Notes under the pieces: generated by a model
What the model was told of the DNA's origin: nothing
Database searches by the model: none
Seen by the model: the letters and a program-made list of their open reading frames with translations, nothing else
Made by a program: the position numbers and the translations under genes
Origin: Aquabacterium sp.
GTDB lineage: Bacteria > Pseudomonadota > Gammaproteobacteria > Burkholderiales > Burkholderiaceae_C
DNA: 38,540 nt
Reading direction: 5' to 3'
NCBI RefSeq assembly: GCF_021768455.1
Contig: NZ_JAIZVX010000018.1
Coordinates: 1 to 38,540, forward strand
In this document: piece by piece, positions 1-7,551 of the stretch
How the letters are laid out: each line of letters opens with the position of its first letter
How positions within the stretch are numbered: the first letter of the stretch is position 1

Positions 1-1051
1 GCTCGCCGGCCTTCAGGCTGTGGTCGAGGTGAGAAATCGGGGTCTTGACCGTGAAGTCGTGCTGACCGGCCAGGTCCAGGCGCAGGCGAACGTGGTCGCC
101 CAGGTAGATGATTTCCTTGACGGCGCCGCTGAACTGGTTGGCCGCGTGCTCTCCGGGCTGCAGCAGCACGGCACGCTCCGGGCGCACAGAAAGCATGGTG
201 CGGGCACCCTGGCTCATGCCCTGGCCGGCGCGGGCCTCGACCTGCGCGCCCCCTTCCAGGCGCACCATGCAGCGGCCATCGATCACCGACTCGACCGTGC
301 CTGCCAGGGCGTTGTTTTCGCCGATGAAGCTGGCCACGAAGGCATTGGCCGGGCGCTCGTAGAGGGCCTCGGGGCTGTCGATCTGCTGGATCACACCCTT
401 GTCGAACACGGCGATGCGGTCGGACATGGTCAGGGCCTCGCCCTGGTCGTGGGTCACGAAGACCACGGTCACGCCCAGCTCCTGGTGGATGTGCTTGATC
501 TCCAGCTGCATGTGCTCGCGCAGCTGCTTGTCGAGTGCGCCCAGGGGCTCGTCCATCAGCACCAGCTCGGGGTTGAACACCAGGGCGCGGGCCAGCGCAA
601 TGCGCTGCTGCTGGCCGCCCGACAGCTGCTGCGGGTAGCGGCCGGCAAAGGCCTCCAGGCGCACCATGCCCAGGGCCTTCTTGACCTTGGCGTCGATCTC
701 GGCGGCGGGCAGCTTGCGGATGGCCAGTGGGAAGCGCAGGTTCTCGGCCACCGTCATGTGCGGGAACAGGGCGTAGTTCTGGAAGACCATGCCGATGTTG
801 CGCTGGTGCGGCGGCACCTTGTTGATGACCTGCGCGCCCAGGCGGATCTCGCCCGAGGTGGGGGTCTCGAAACCGGCCAGCATCATCAGGCAGGTGGTCT
901 TGCCCGAACCCGATGGGCCCAGCAGGGTCAGGAACTCACCACGGCGGATGTCGAGGTTCAGGTCTTTGACGATGAGGTTTTCACCGTCGTAGGTTTTCTG
1001 AACATGGCGAAAGGCCACATGCGGCTGGGTGGAAGCGGCGGACGAGCTCAT
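1..1051 (-). CDS. Polyamine-type ABC transporter ATP-binding protein (partial, 3' end outside window)
   Basis: Cytoplasmic ATPase subunit of an importer of the PotA/FbpC class, which powers uptake of a solute such as spermidine or putrescine. Read on the minus strand from ATG at 1051, 350 codons are open and run off the left edge. Visible motifs are Walker A GPSGSGKTT (residues 45-53), a Q-loop (VFQNYALFPHM, near 90), the signature LSGGQ (143-147), Walker B VLMDEP (164-169) and the switch His in VTHDQGEA. A C-terminal TOBE-like region begins near residue 270. The permease and binding-protein genes would lie to the left, outside the window. The gene is divergent from a MocR regulator that probably controls it. 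The substrate is inferred from family resemblance and could be another organic cation or amino acid. Confidence 0.9.
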   Translation of the reverse strand, partial: MSSSAASTQPHVAFRHVQKTYDGENLIVKDLNLDIRRGEFLTLLGPSGSGKTTCLMMLAGFETPTSGEIRLGAQVINKVPPHQRNIGMVFQNYALFPHMTVAENLRFPLAIRKLPAAEIDAKVKKALGMVRLEAFAGRYPQQLSGGQQQRIALARALVFNPELVLMDEPLGALDKQLREHMQLEIKHIHQELGVTVVFVTHDQGEALTMSDRIAVFDKGVIQQIDSPEALYERPANAFVASFIGENNALAGTVESVIDGRCMVRLEGGAQVEARAGQGMSQGARTMLSVRPERAVLLQPGEHAANQFSGAVKEIIYLGDHVRLRLDLAGQHDFTVKTPISHLDHSLKAGE

Positions 1052-1146
1052 GGCGGGTGTCCCGGGTCGGGTGCGTTCGTTGGAGGGGCCCGGCCTGTCC
1101 GAAGAAGACAAGGGTTTGGGCCCCGAGTGCGTGCATCATAGGCAGG

Positions 1147-1307
1147 CCATTGGATGGCGGAGAAACCAATTCTTCGGCACAAAAAGGAACCAATCCGGGT
1201 TTTCACCACTTACCGTCCCAAAGTGAGACAAGTACGCGGCACCCCAGGGCAAGGGGTGGACAATGGCTCCACCTCGGCCCGCCACCCCCTGCATCCAGGG
1301 AACCAAT
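1147..1307. promoter_or_regulatory. Divergent control region with repeated AACCAAT boxes
   Basis: The 266-bp gap between the ABC ATPase (start 1051) and the MocR gene (start 1318) contains three direct copies of AACCAAT, at 1164-1170, 1188-1194 and 1301-1307. The first two are 24 bp apart, and an inverted CCATTGG lies at 1147-1153. GabR/MocR-family regulators typically bind spaced direct repeats in the divergent intergenic region, so these are candidate operators. I see no confident -35/-10 pair. Confidence 0.4.
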
Positions 1308-1317
1308 CCACCCCCCC

Positions 1318-2796
1318 ATGGAACCACGGCTCATCACCCAACTGCTGGACCAGTACCTGCAGCGCCAATCGGCCTCGGTCAAGCTGCGCATCCGCGTCTA
1401 CCTGGCGCTGCGCTCGGCCATCCTGGACGGCGAACTGCCTGCCGGCACCAAGCTGCCCCCCACGCGGGTGCTGGCCGAAGACCTGGCCATCGGCCGCAAC
1501 ACCGGTGTGCACGCCTACGAACAGCTCACCGCCGAGGGCTACATCGAGGCCCGCGTGGGCGATGGCAGCTATGTGTCGGACGCGGTCACACGCCGGCCCA
1601 AACACGAAGCGCCCAAGCGCCTGCTGGGCGCTCGGCGCGAAGGGCTCTCGCGCCGCGGCGGGTCCATTGCCAACAACGCCGGCAGCTCGATCGCGCAGCG
1701 TGGCGCCTTCACGCCCGGCGTGCCCGATGTGGAGCTCTTCCCCTTCCACATCTGGCGCCGCCTGGTGGGCAAGTACCTCGATGTCTCGCACGCCCACCTG
1801 CTGCAGTACGCGCACGCCGGTTATGGCCCTCTCAAGGTCACCCTGGCCAACTACCTGCGCGTGACGCGGATGATGCCGGTCGACCCCAAGCAGGTCATCA
1901 TCATCAATGGCTCGCACCAGGCGCTGGACCTGTGCGCCCGCATGCTGGCCGACCACGGCGACCGCGCCTGGATCGAAGACCCCGGCTACTGGGGCGCCCG
2001 CAACGTGCTCACGGCCGCGGGCCTGCAGCTCACCCCCATCCCGCTGGACGACAAGGGCATGGCGCCCACCCCGGAGGACTGGGCCAAACCGCCGCGCCTG
2101 GTCTTCGTCTCGCCCTCCAGCCAGTACCCCACCGGCACCGTGCTCACGCTGGAGCGCCGGCTCGAGCTGCTGGAGCAGGCCGACCAGGCCGGCGCCTGGA
2201 TCATCGAAGACGACTACGACAACGAGCTGCACTTCTCCGACCGCCCCCTGGCCTCGCTGTTTGGCCTGGCCTCACGCCAGCGCGTGATCTACATGGGCAC
2301 GCTGAGCAAGGTGATGTTCCCCGGCATCCGCCTGGCCTACCTGGTGGTGCCCACCGACCTGGTCGACGCCTTCACCATCGGCAACGCCGAGCTGTATCGC
2401 GGTGGCCGACTGGCCGAGCAGGCTGCCCTGGCCGAGTTCATCGAAGAGGGGCACTTCACGGCCCACATCAAGCGCATGCGCGGCATTTACGGCGAGCGCC
2501 GCGAGGTGTTGCTCGACGCCATGCAGCGCCACCTGGGCGACACCGTCACCACCACGGCCGGCCACGCGGGGCTGCAGCTGGTCTACCGCTTCCAGCAGCC
2601 GGTGGACGACACCATGGTGGTGGCGCAGTCCCTCGCAGAGGGCGTGGTGTGCCGCCCGCTCTCGATGTACTACCTCGACCAGGCCCGGCGCCAGCCCGGC
2701 CTCAACCTGGGCTTTGCGGCCGTGCCCACCGAGCGCATCGGCCCGGCAGCGCGCACCCTGGCCACGGTGATCGAACGCGAACTGCAGCGGCGCTGA
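1318..2796 (+). CDS. MocR/PdxR-type GntR regulator with aminotransferase-like domain
   Basis: A 492-residue transcription factor joining an N-terminal GntR winged helix (about residues 12-80) to a fold-type I aminotransferase-like domain (about 115-490) that binds PLP as a sensor. The sequence IIEDDYDNELHF gives the PLP-contacting Asp/Tyr region, and Lys331 in GTLSKVMFPG is the expected Schiff-base lysine. ATG 1318 is chosen because the helix-turn-helix domain starts just after it; the longer open frame upstream has no family resemblance. It is divergent from an ABC importer ATPase, the usual arrangement for a MocR regulator and its target. The effector may be a polyamine or GABA-like amine, which is inference. 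Confidence 0.9.
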   Translation: MEPRLITQLLDQYLQRQSASVKLRIRVYLALRSAILDGELPAGTKLPPTRVLAEDLAIGRNTGVHAYEQLTAEGYIEARVGDGSYVSDAVTRRPKHEAPKRLLGARREGLSRRGGSIANNAGSSIAQRGAFTPGVPDVELFPFHIWRRLVGKYLDVSHAHLLQYAHAGYGPLKVTLANYLRVTRMMPVDPKQVIIINGSHQALDLCARMLADHGDRAWIEDPGYWGARNVLTAAGLQLTPIPLDDKGMAPTPEDWAKPPRLVFVSPSSQYPTGTVLTLERRLELLEQADQAGAWIIEDDYDNELHFSDRPLASLFGLASRQRVIYMGTLSKVMFPGIRLAYLVVPTDLVDAFTIGNAELYRGGRLAEQAALAEFIEEGHFTAHIKRMRGIYGERREVLLDAMQRHLGDTVTTTAGHAGLQLVYRFQQPVDDTMVVAQSLAEGVVCRPLSMYYLDQARRQPGLNLGFAAVPTERIGPAARTLATVIERELQRR

Positions 2797-2812
2797 AGGA
2801 CCGCGGAGCCGG

Positions 2813-3499
2813 TCAGACGGGCGCACGCAGGTCCTGCGTGACCACCCCCACGCCAGCCAGTTCCGCCTCGTGGGCGGCGTCGCGCACGCGTTCGGCCAGG
2901 GCCTCGCGCTGCCAGCGCTGCATGCCCGGGCGCGCCAGCACCCGCTCGGCATAGGCCCGCGCCGTGGGCGACACGCTCAGGCCATAGGTCTGCAGGCGGA
3001 ACACCACCGGCGCAAAAAAAGCATCGACCGCCGTGAAGGCACGTCCGGCGAGGAAAGGCCCGCCGAACAGGGTCAGGCCCTCGTTCCACAGGGCATCGAG
3101 CCGGCTCAGGTCGGCCTGCAAGGCGGGCGACACCGTGTGCAGCCGCACGCGCACGCCCACGTTCATCCCGCAGGTGCTGCGCAAGGCGCCGAAGCCCGAA
3201 TGCATCTCGGCCGCCGCACAGCGTGCCCACACGCGGGCCGCCGGGTCGGCCGGCCAGACACCGCCGTGTCGCTCGGCCAGGAATTCCACGATCGCCAGGG
3301 AATCCCACACGGTGAAGTCGCCGGCGTGCAGACACGGCACTTGCCCGGTGGGCGAAAACCGCCGAAAGGATGCGGACGTGCCTTCATGCAGGAAGTGCTG
3401 CATGCGCTCGGTGAAGGGGATGGCCAGCTCCTGCATCAGCAACCAGGGCCGCAGCGACCAGGAGGAATAGTTCTTGTTGGCGATGAAGAGTTCGTACAT
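2813..3499 (-). CDS. Glutathione S-transferase family protein
   Basis: A 228-residue cytosolic GST-fold protein. The N-terminal thioredoxin-like domain (about residues 1-80) opens with NKNYSSWSLRPWL, where the Ser pair sits at the usual glutathione-activating position, and includes the cis-Pro region GQVPCL. The all-helical C-terminal domain covers about 90-215. The length is normal for the family. The MocR stop is 16 bp away in convergent orientation, so the two genes share a short terminator-free gap. The ATG at 3499 is the only start giving a complete N-terminal beta strand. The substrate cannot be told from sequence; bacterial GSTs of this type detoxify electrophiles or peroxides. Confidence 0.85.
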   Translation of the reverse strand: MYELFIANKNYSSWSLRPWLLMQELAIPFTERMQHFLHEGTSASFRRFSPTGQVPCLHAGDFTVWDSLAIVEFLAERHGGVWPADPAARVWARCAAAEMHSGFGALRSTCGMNVGVRVRLHTVSPALQADLSRLDALWNEGLTLFGGPFLAGRAFTAVDAFFAPVVFRLQTYGLSVSPTARAYAERVLARPGMQRWQREALAERVRDAAHEAELAGVGVVTQDLRAPV

Positions 3500-3594
3500 G
3501 GCACTCCCTGGGACAAGCCCGATTCAGTCTGGCGTCAGGCGTCCGATCCCCCTTTGCTGAGGGGGATGGCCGCCGTTCAAGGGCCTTCCCGGCC

Positions 3595-3660
3595 TTGCAA
3601 AACCAATGCCTTGCGGTATAAATGCAAGCCATTCGAACGACCGTTTCAAAAGACCGTTCG
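3595..3660 (+). promoter_or_regulatory. Sigma-70 promoter with downstream operator-like repeats
   Basis: TTGCAA (3595-3600) and TATAAA (3617-3622), 16 bp apart, make a good sigma-70 promoter for the acyl-CoA dehydrogenase at 3718. Just downstream lie arms CGAACG (3634-3639) and CGTTCG (3655-3660), enclosing GAACG-AC-CGTTT (3635-3646) and a second GACCGTT. The position over the transcription start suits a repressor site of the TetR class that controls fatty-acid or branched-chain acyl-CoA genes in proteobacteria. The regulator itself is not identified here. Confidence 0.6.
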
Positions 3661-3717
3661 ACACCCTTTGATCAGAACAGCTGCCCTGCGCAGCCCCCAC
3701 ACGAGAGGTGACCTCCC

Positions 3718-5538
3718 ATGCCGCAGTACAAGGCCCCATTGCGCGACATGCGCTTCCTGCTCAACGACGTCTTCGACTACACCGGCCACTATGCCAGTTT
3801 GTCCAACGGCACCGATGCCACCCCTGACATGGTCGAGGCCATTCTGGAGGGCTGCGCCACCTTCTGCGAAGAGGTGCTGGCCCCGCTGAACCTTTCTGGC
3901 GACCAGGAGGGCTGCACCTTCACCAACGGCGAGGTCACCACCCCCAAGGGCTTCAAGGAAGCCTACGCCGAGTACGTGGCCGGTGGCTGGCAAGGCCTGG
4001 CCCACCCGCAGGAGTACGGCGGCCAGGGCCTGCCCATGTCGCTCAACCTGCTCAAGGCCGAAATGATGGGCACGGCGAACTGGTCCTTCACCATGTACCC
4101 CGGCCTGAGTCTGGGCTGCATGAACACCATCTTCCAGTTCGGCAGCACCGAGCAGAAGAACACCTACATGCCGCCCCTGGTGAGCGGCGAATGGACGGGC
4201 ACCATGTGCCTGACCGAGCCCCAGTGCGGCACCGACCTGGGCCAGGTCAAGACCAAGGCCGAGCCCCAGCCCGATGGCAGCTACAAGCTCTACGGCACCA
4301 AGATCTTCATCTCATCGGGCGAACACGACCTGGCCGAGAACATCGTGCACATCGTGCTGGCCCGCCTGCCCGATGCCCCCAAGGGCACGCGCGGCATCTC
4401 GCTGTTCATCGTGCCCAAGTTCCTGATCCAGCCCGACGGCAGCCTGGGCGAGCGCAACCCGGTGCGCGCCGGCGCTCTGGAGCACAAGATGGGCATCCGC
4501 GCCTCGGCCACCTGCGTAATGAACTTCGACGGTGCCACCGGCTACATGATCGCCGAGCCCAACAAGGGCCTGGAAGCCATGTTCACCTTCATGAACACCG
4601 CCCGCATCGGCACCGCCGTGCAGGGTCTGGCCCATGCCGAGCTGTCCTACCAGGGCGCCCTGCCCTACGCCAAGGAGCGCCGCTCCATGCGCGCGCTCAG
4701 CGGCAAGAAAGACGCCGACCACCCCAACGACGCCCTGATCTGGCACGCCGACGTGCGCCGCATGCTGCTCACGCAACGCGCCTTTGCCGAAGGCGCCCGC
4801 GCCATGATCTACCACGCCGCCAAGCTGGCCGACCACATGGTGGCCGGCGTGGCCGAAGGCGACCAGGCCAAGTACGAGCGCTACGACAACGAGCTGGGCT
4901 TCTTCACGCCCATCCTCAAGGGCTTCATCACCGAAATGGGCCTGGAGGCCGCCAACATCGGCATGCAGGTCTTTGGGGGCCACGGCTACATCAAGGAACA
5001 CGGCATGGAACACATCGCCCGTGACGCCCGCATCTCGACGCTGTACGAAGGCACGACCGGCATCCAGGCGCTCGACCTGCTTGGCCGCAAGGTGCTGCTG
5101 CAGACCCGTGGCAAGTGCATCAAGGCCTTCACCAACGACATGATCGCCCTGGCCAAGCCCCACCTGCTCGACGGCGGCCCCATCGGCAAGATGGCCCGCA
5201 TGGCCTTCAAGCGCGCCATCCAGTGGAAGGTGCTGACGCTGCGCATCATGCTGCGCGCCGCCAAGGACCGCGACGTGGTCAGCGCCGCCTGCAACGACTA
5301 CCTGATGTACTCGGGCTTCGTGATGATGGGCCACTTCTGGCTGAAGCAGGCCATCGTGGCCAGCCAGCAGGCGGCCAAGGGCGGCAAGGAATCGGCCGAC
5401 TTCTACAAGGCCAAGGTGCAGACCGCCGAGTTCTACTTCGAACGCCTGCTGCCCCGCGCGGATGGCCACAAGCGCTCGATGCTGGCGCCGACCGCGTCCA
5501 TCATGCAGATGGACAAGGAGCACTTCAGCTTCAGCTGA
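3718..5538 (+). CDS. Acyl-CoA dehydrogenase, DmdC-type with C-terminal extension
   Basis: A 606-residue FAD enzyme that introduces a double bond into an acyl-CoA thioester and passes electrons to ETF. It begins with MPQYKAPLRDMRFLLNDV, the conserved lead of the long class that includes 3-methylmercaptopropionyl-CoA dehydrogenase (DmdC). The central FAD-binding part shows MCLTEPQCGTDLG and TKIFISSGEHD. Glu444 in LYEGTTGIQ matches the catalytic base of medium-chain dehydrogenases. The last 130 or so residues form the extra C-terminal helical domain of this class. It is transcribed alone, from the promoter near 3600 to the terminator at 5592-5620. The exact acyl substrate (straight-chain or methylmercaptopropionyl) is not decidable from sequence. 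Confidence 0.9.
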   Translation: MPQYKAPLRDMRFLLNDVFDYTGHYASLSNGTDATPDMVEAILEGCATFCEEVLAPLNLSGDQEGCTFTNGEVTTPKGFKEAYAEYVAGGWQGLAHPQEYGGQGLPMSLNLLKAEMMGTANWSFTMYPGLSLGCMNTIFQFGSTEQKNTYMPPLVSGEWTGTMCLTEPQCGTDLGQVKTKAEPQPDGSYKLYGTKIFISSGEHDLAENIVHIVLARLPDAPKGTRGISLFIVPKFLIQPDGSLGERNPVRAGALEHKMGIRASATCVMNFDGATGYMIAEPNKGLEAMFTFMNTARIGTAVQGLAHAELSYQGALPYAKERRSMRALSGKKDADHPNDALIWHADVRRMLLTQRAFAEGARAMIYHAAKLADHMVAGVAEGDQAKYERYDNELGFFTPILKGFITEMGLEAANIGMQVFGGHGYIKEHGMEHIARDARISTLYEGTTGIQALDLLGRKVLLQTRGKCIKAFTNDMIALAKPHLLDGGPIGKMARMAFKRAIQWKVLTLRIMLRAAKDRDVVSAACNDYLMYSGFVMMGHFWLKQAIVASQQAAKGGKESADFYKAKVQTAEFYFERLLPRADGHKRSMLAPTASIMQMDKEHFSFS

Positions 5539-5591
5539 GCGGGATGCGATGCCGGGCCCACAGGCCTGGCCCCTCGGCCCACGCCCCATGC

Positions 5592-5620
5592 AAAAAGGCT
5601 CCCTGCGGGGAGCCTTTTTT
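5592..5620. terminator. Bidirectional rho-independent terminator
   Basis: The stem is GGCTCCC (5597-5603) with GGGAGCC (5608-5614) around a 4-nt loop. It is flanked by five A on the left and six T on the right, so it can stop transcription in both directions. It sits between the acyl-CoA dehydrogenase and the convergent esterase. Confidence 0.9.
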
Positions 5621-5669
5621 GTCGACGGTCTCGGGTGGCGGATCGGGGTGGTGCGGCCCCTCAGGCCCC

Positions 5670-6656
5670 TCAGGCCGCCCAGTGCTGCACCATGAACGCG
5701 GCCTGGCGGTCCAGCGCCTGGAGCGAGCTGGGCATCAGCGCCGCATGGGCCTGGAAGACGTGCCAGCGCTGCAGGTAGACCTCCAGTTCGGCGCGCCGGC
5801 CTGCGGCCGTGGCGGCCTCGACCAGCCACACCGCGTTGTCGTACAGCACCTCGTCTTCACCGACCTGGATCAGCGAAGGCGGCAGCGCCGACAGGTCCTG
5901 TTCCATGGGGTTGGCGAGCGGGTGGTCATGCGGGACGTTCAGCGCAGGCTCCACGCTGGCCGCCCAGGCCAGGCGAATCATGGGGTCGCGGCCCACGCGC
6001 TGGGCGTGGGTGGAGTTCGGCAGCGGGTGCAGGCTGAAAGCGGGCGACATCATCACCAGCGAAGCCGGGGCCGGCAGGCCGGCCTTCATGGCCGCGATGG
6101 CCGTCATGAAGGTGAGGTTGCCACCGGCCGAATCACCGGCGATGGCGATGCGATCGGCGCTGTAGCCCTCTTTCAGCAGCTGGCGGTAGCTGGCCACGCA
6201 GTCGTCCAGCTGGGCCGGAAAGGGCGACTCAGGTGCCAGCCTGTAGTCGGGCGCCAGCACCAGGGCGCCGGTGAGCGCGCTCAGGCGTCGCGTGATGCTG
6301 CGGTGCGTGCGCGGGCTGCCGGCCACGAAGGCACCGCCATGCAGGTAGAGGATGGCGTGACGTGGCCGGGAGACGCCGCGGGGCGTGATGCGCTCGACCG
6401 GGATGCCGTCAACCCTGGCCGACTGCACCTGCGCACGGCCATCCTGCGGCATCAGCGCAGACCCCATGGACAGGGCCGCACGCTGCACGGCAAAGGGCCA
6501 GGGCGGCCCCAGGAACGGCTTGAGCGTGAGCTTGAGCGCCATGCGCATCACGGCGGCCATGACCGCCTCGTGCGCCCCGCCCGGCGGCGGGTAATGGCGG
6601 ATGACCGGACGGGCACGGACCACGGAGGCCGTGCGGGTGATCTGGGCTGCCGACAT
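5670..6656 (-). CDS. Alpha/beta hydrolase, hormone-sensitive-lipase (family IV) esterase
   Basis: A 328-residue esterase. The oxyanion-hole motif HGGAF is at residues 106-110 and the nucleophile elbow GDSAGG gives Ser176. Asp268 (VGEDEVLYDNA) and His299 (RWHVFQ) complete the triad. DYRLAPESPFPA (about 137-148) is a family hallmark. The gene is last in a minus-strand run after a flavin monooxygenase and an SDR, 52 bp behind the SDR. In that context the likely role is hydrolysis of the ester made by Baeyer-Villiger oxidation of a ketone. The arrangement recalls the mycobacterial mymA operon (FMO, LipR, SDR). The real substrate is unknown. Confidence 0.88.
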   Translation of the reverse strand: MSAAQITRTASVVRARPVIRHYPPPGGAHEAVMAAVMRMALKLTLKPFLGPPWPFAVQRAALSMGSALMPQDGRAQVQSARVDGIPVERITPRGVSRPRHAILYLHGGAFVAGSPRTHRSITRRLSALTGALVLAPDYRLAPESPFPAQLDDCVASYRQLLKEGYSADRIAIAGDSAGGNLTFMTAIAAMKAGLPAPASLVMMSPAFSLHPLPNSTHAQRVGRDPMIRLAWAASVEPALNVPHDHPLANPMEQDLSALPPSLIQVGEDEVLYDNAVWLVEAATAAGRRAELEVYLQRWHVFQAHAALMPSSLQALDRQAAFMVQHWAA

Positions 6657-6708
6657 GGGAAAACTCCTTCAGCGCCATGGGCGCAATGGGCGCAGCGGCC
6701 CCGGGCCA

Positions 6709-7551
6709 TCAGCCCAACATGCCCTTCTTGGCAAACAGGGTGGTCATGGGCTGGTACCAGGAGCCGAACAGGCGCACGACCTTGTCGAGGAACTTGGCAT
6801 CCGGCCCCACCAGCACGCGGCGCTGGTTGGTCTCGACCGCGCGCAGGATCTGGCGCGCGGCGCTCTCGGCCGTGGTGGTGTTGAGCAGCTTGTCGAAGCG
6901 CTCGCGGGCCTGTTCGGCGTTGCCGCCTGTCTTGGCGGCCATGGCCGGATCCATGCGGGCGTCTTTGGCGATGTTGGTCCGGATGCCGCCCGGGTGCACG
7001 CAGGTGCAGCTCACGCCGGACCGGTCCATGTCCAGCTCCTGGCGCAAGGCTTCGGTGAAGCCGCGCACCGCGAACTTGCTGCTGTTGTAAGTGCCCTGGG
7101 TGGGCAGCGACAGCAGGCCGAAGAGGCTGGAGGTGTTGACGATGTGGCCCTCGCCGGCCTTCTTCAGGTGCGGCAGGAAGGCCTGGGTGCCCCAGACCAC
7201 GCCCCAGAAGTTGATGCCCATGATCCATTCGAAATCGGCGGGCTTGACGGTTTCGATGAAGGCGCCGAGCGCCACCCCGGCGTTGTTGAACACGAGGTTG
7301 ACCTTGCCGTGCTCGCGCACGACCTGATCGGCCCAGGCGTTCATGGCCTCGCGGTCGGCCACATTGAGCTTCGCTGTGGTGACCTTCACGCCCAGCTTGC
7401 CCGCCATCTGAGCGGTCTCGGCCAGGCCTTTTTCATTGACGTCGCTCAGCGCCAGGTGGCAGCCGCGCGAGGCGAGTTCGAGGGCCAGCGTGCGGCCCAT
7501 GCCCGAAGCGGCGCCGGTGATGGCCGCGACCTTGTTGTGGAAGTTCTTCAT
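6709..7551 (-). CDS. Short-chain dehydrogenase/reductase
   Basis: A 280-residue classical SDR that oxidises or reduces an alcohol/ketone with NAD(P). It shows the cofactor motif TGAASGMG (12-19), NNAG (89-92), Ser141/142 and the catalytic Tyr155-xxx-Lys159. Asp37 after the second strand (LALSDVNE) favours NAD(H). The ATG at 7551 overlaps the TGA of the upstream monooxygenase by 4 bp (ATGA, 7548-7551), so the two are translationally coupled. An upstream in-frame extension exists but has no SDR resemblance. It probably supplies the ketone for the monooxygenase or oxidises the released alcohol. Confidence 0.92.
   Translation of the reverse strand: MKNFHNKVAAITGAASGMGRTLALELASRGCHLALSDVNEKGLAETAQMAGKLGVKVTTAKLNVADREAMNAWADQVVREHGKVNLVFNNAGVALGAFIETVKPADFEWIMGINFWGVVWGTQAFLPHLKKAGEGHIVNTSSLFGLLSLPTQGTYNSSKFAVRGFTEALRQELDMDRSGVSCTCVHPGGIRTNIAKDARMDPAMAAKTGGNAEQARERFDKLLNTTTAESAARQILRAVETNQRRVLVGPDAKFLDKVVRLFGSWYQPMTTLFAKKGMLG

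Noticed and set aside
20-1141. Long plus-strand open frame over the ABC ATPase gene
   Set aside because: Its translation is His/Gln/Leu-rich antisense noise; the minus strand encodes a complete Walker A, signature and Walker B set.
1210-2232. Minus-strand open frame of 340 codons inside the MocR gene
   Set aside because: It is a GC-bias shadow; the plus strand reads a full GntR plus aminotransferase protein.
4312-5829. 505-codon minus-strand frame across the acyl-CoA dehydrogenase and terminator
   Set aside because: It runs through a clear bidirectional terminator and opposite to a complete enzyme; the composition is typical antisense.
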